From JBEBXQ01 sp040391535 (lineage in GTDB: Bacteria; Bacteroidota; Bacteroidia; Cytophagales; Spirosomataceae), in NCBI GenBank assembly GCA_040391535.1, contig JBEBXQ010000001.1:59937-123936 (forward strand): a stretch of 64,000 bases of DNA, given 5' to 3'. Below, piece by piece: positions 62,374 to 64,000 of this stretch (the first letter of the stretch is position 1; each line of letters begins with the position of its first letter). The notes under the pieces were generated by a model. The model did not search any database and had not been told where the DNA came from. It worked only from the letters and a program-made list of their open reading frames with translations. The translations under genes were made by a program, and so were the position numbers.

Positions 62374-63296
62374 TGTTACATTTCATGAAAAGCATCCATA
62401 CATTTCAAAAGATAGCAGCCGTGAGCCTGATCGCCTTCGGACTGACCGCCTGTGAAGATGTCATTGACCTGAATACAACCGACAGTCCGCCGTTACTGGT
62501 GGTAGACGGCTGGATTAATGACCAGGAAGAGCCGCAAACCATAAGGCTCAGCCTATCGGCCCCTTATTTTACCAATAACGCTACACAACCGGTTTTAAAT
62601 GCTGAAGTAACCGTTACTGACGACCTGGGTAACGTGTATCGTTTTGAAGATAAGGAAGAAAACGGCCACTATACCTGGAATGACTCCATTATGGGAAAAA
62701 CCGGCCGCAAGTATTTTCTGGAAATCAAAACTGAAGACGAAGTCTACAAAGCGGAGAGTGAAATAAAGAGGGTACCCACTGTGGATTCGATTGTATATAC
62801 AAAGGAAAAACTGCCATTCAAGCCCGATAACGGCAGACAGGAAGGCTATATAGCGGAGTTTTATGCAAGAGATTTCCAGGGAACAGGGGATACCTACTGG
62901 ATCAAGCCCATCATTAAAGGGAAACCAACCGTGGCCAAACCAACCAATATTACCCTGGCCTGGGATGCATCGTACAATGCGGGAGGTGAAGTTGACGGCC
63001 TGATTTTCATCTTACCGCTCCGGCAGGCCATTACAACCGATTCGCTGTTTCTGGAAGGTGAAACCGCCGGCGTAGAACTGCACAGTATTACCAATGAAAC
63101 CTTTGAATTTCTGAAACAGGTAAGGGAACAGTCGCTGAACGGAGGACTTTTTGCGATCCCGATGACCAACGTCCGCTCGAATGTAGTTAATCAGAACCCA
63201 TCAGGACAGAAAGCCCTGGGTTACTTTGGCGCGTCGGCCATCAGCAGAATGGAAACCACCATCATTGCAGAAAACGCAAGGCCTGAGGATCGCTGA
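62373..63296 (+). CDS. DUF4249 family lipoprotein
   Basis: 307 residues. The start ATG overlaps the TGA of the receptor gene (TGATG), which favours translational coupling. An ATG at 62385 is an alternative. The signal ends FGLTACEDVIDLN, a lipobox. The beta-rich body (PPLLVVDGWINDQEEPQTIRLSLSAPYF) is typical of DUF4249. These proteins accompany TonB receptors in Bacteroidota and may cover the barrel or bind cargo, but the ligand is unknown. Confidence 0.88.
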   Translation: MLHFMKSIHTFQKIAAVSLIAFGLTACEDVIDLNTTDSPPLLVVDGWINDQEEPQTIRLSLSAPYFTNNATQPVLNAEVTVTDDLGNVYRFEDKEENGHYTWNDSIMGKTGRKYFLEIKTEDEVYKAESEIKRVPTVDSIVYTKEKLPFKPDNGRQEGYIAEFYARDFQGTGDTYWIKPIIKGKPTVAKPTNITLAWDASYNAGGEVDGLIFILPLRQAITTDSLFLEGETAGVELHSITNETFEFLKQVREQSLNGGLFAIPMTNVRSNVVNQNPSGQKALGYFGASAISRMETTIIAENARPEDR

Positions 63297-63356
63297 ACGG
63301 ATTTAACAACGGAGTACCCTTTTCACGACCGTTAGTGGGGGAGCCTATCGTTTTTC

Positions 63357-63406
63357 AACAGACTACCCGTTATGATTGTTCCTGTCATCATAACGGGTAG
63401 TCTGTT
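63357..63406. terminator. Bidirectional terminator between convergent genes
   Basis: A perfect 20-bp stem (63357-63376 with 63387-63406, core ACTACCCGTTATGAT) has a 10-nt loop. It is followed by TTAT on the plus strand and TTGAAAAA on the minus strand. It lies between the convergent DUF4249 gene and the lipoprotein gene at the window edge. Confidence 0.7.
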
Positions 63407-63435
63407 TTATGATTTCTGTTTATCAGAAAATGTCA

Positions 63436-64000
63436 TCACAACCTTCTCCAATTCATACCCCATTCCTTTCTAGGGAGCAGACGGGTCTGAAACCTGCCTT
63501 CGGTCAAACGTAACGTATCCGGAAAATCCCTCTCATCTCCATAAGAATTCACCACAAAGGTTACATTGAAAGTACCCTTCATTTCCTTTGTATTTTCATC
63601 ATAAGAATCCAGGGTGAAGTAATTATCGGCGGAGGGAAGCACCTTGTAGGACTTCCCCGATACGTCTCCTCCGACTATCGTGTGAAAACTTGCTGTCACT
63701 TCCGGATGGTCATTACCGGAATTATTGGCTTCACCTATGGTAAATCTTCCGGTATCAACAGATAACTTTTTCCAGGACAAACTGGCTCTGATCGCATTCT
63801 GAGAATCAAGAAATCCAAAATAGATGGAGACCGGATCTGTTGTCTGTTCGAAAATCCCACTATAGGCTGCTCTTGCCACCTGTCGGTCAGGCGGAAACAA
63901 GCTGGTCAGCTTTTCACCGTTCAGGTTGGCATCTACACCACCTATGGAGGGAGGCATAGGATCCAAATTATTTCTGAACAGATCACAACTGCTCAGAAAT
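63436..64000 (-). CDS. Putative lipoprotein, 5' end beyond the window
   Basis: At least 187 residues; the frame is open to the right edge, so the start lies outside. The visible N-terminal part reads FLSSCDLFRNNLDPMPPSIGGVDANLNG, with a lipobox LSSC, so only a short signal region is missing. The beta-rich body (RASLSWKKLSVDTGRFTIGEAN, YFTLDSYDENTKEMKGTFNVTFVV) resembles small cell-surface or periplasmic proteins of Bacteroidota, but no family was recognised. It is convergent with the DUF4249 gene. Confidence 0.75.
   Translation of the reverse strand, partial: FLSSCDLFRNNLDPMPPSIGGVDANLNGEKLTSLFPPDRQVARAAYSGIFEQTTDPVSIYFGFLDSQNAIRASLSWKKLSVDTGRFTIGEANNSGNDHPEVTASFHTIVGGDVSGKSYKVLPSADNYFTLDSYDENTKEMKGTFNVTFVVNSYGDERDFPDTLRLTEGRFQTRLLPRKEWGMNWRRL

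Overview
The window is a housekeeping stretch of a Bacteroidota chromosome, most likely order Cytophagales. The evidence is an alternative complex III (ActABCDEF) fused to an aa3 oxidase operon, a TonB receptor/DUF4249 pair, an ECF sigma with its own membrane partner, and promoters of the Bacteroidota type (TTG or TTTG about -33, TAnnTTTG about -7) in place of E. coli sigma70 boxes. No insertion sequence, prophage, CRISPR array or rRNA gene is visible.

Region 1 (1-9,900, all minus strand) is the translation/transcription block. Read in transcription order it is promoter, tRNA-Tyr, tRNA-Gly, tRNA-Thr, tuf, terminator, new promoter, tRNA-Trp, secE, nusG, rplK, rplA, rplJ, rplL, rpoB, rpoC (cut by the window edge). 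A perfect hairpin and a promoter-like element lie between rplL and rpoB. Region 2 (9,900-13,330) holds an ECF sigma factor, a one-helix membrane protein that is probably its anti-sigma, an outer-membrane barrel protein, and the divergent murI.

Region 3 (13,344-29,933, minus) is a respiratory operon of about 16.5 kb driven by one clear promoter: ActA to ActF (quinol oxidation, cytochrome c reduction), then oxidase subunits II and I, heme A synthase, heme O synthase, two subunit III-type proteins, a subunit IV-like protein, an SCO-like protein with an altered metal site, a DUF420 protein and a small CxxC membrane protein. Region 4 (30-37.6 kb) carries tRNA-Cys, rpsA, an HNH protein, smpB, a radical SAM enzyme joined to accD, an FMN reductase and gltA.

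Region 5 (37.9-43.2 kb) contains the most unusual object: a 159-nt RNA on the minus strand with acceptor, D, anticodon and T arms of a tRNA, an Asp-type anticodon loop (GUC) and G73, but about 91 nt of extra structured sequence in the variable region. It has its own candidate promoter and terminator. Next to it are an Lrp/AsnC regulator and a sulfur locus: two half-size YeeE/YedE transporters, a CstB-like persulfide dioxygenase/rhodanese, a TauE/SafE exporter and a Crp/Fnr regulator. Two CRP-like palindromes precede the sulfur genes.

Region 6 (43.4-64 kb) is mixed: a SNF2 helicase, secreted S1/P1 nuclease, 2-hydroxyacid dehydrogenase, pdxA, yicC, three paralogous polytopic membrane proteins (probably GT87-type glycosyltransferases) with ilvE between copies 1 and 2, an exported amidohydrolase, glutamine-dependent NAD synthetase, a TonB-dependent receptor with its DUF4249 lipoprotein, and a lipoprotein gene running off the right edge. 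All calls are by reading the sequence; no database search was run.
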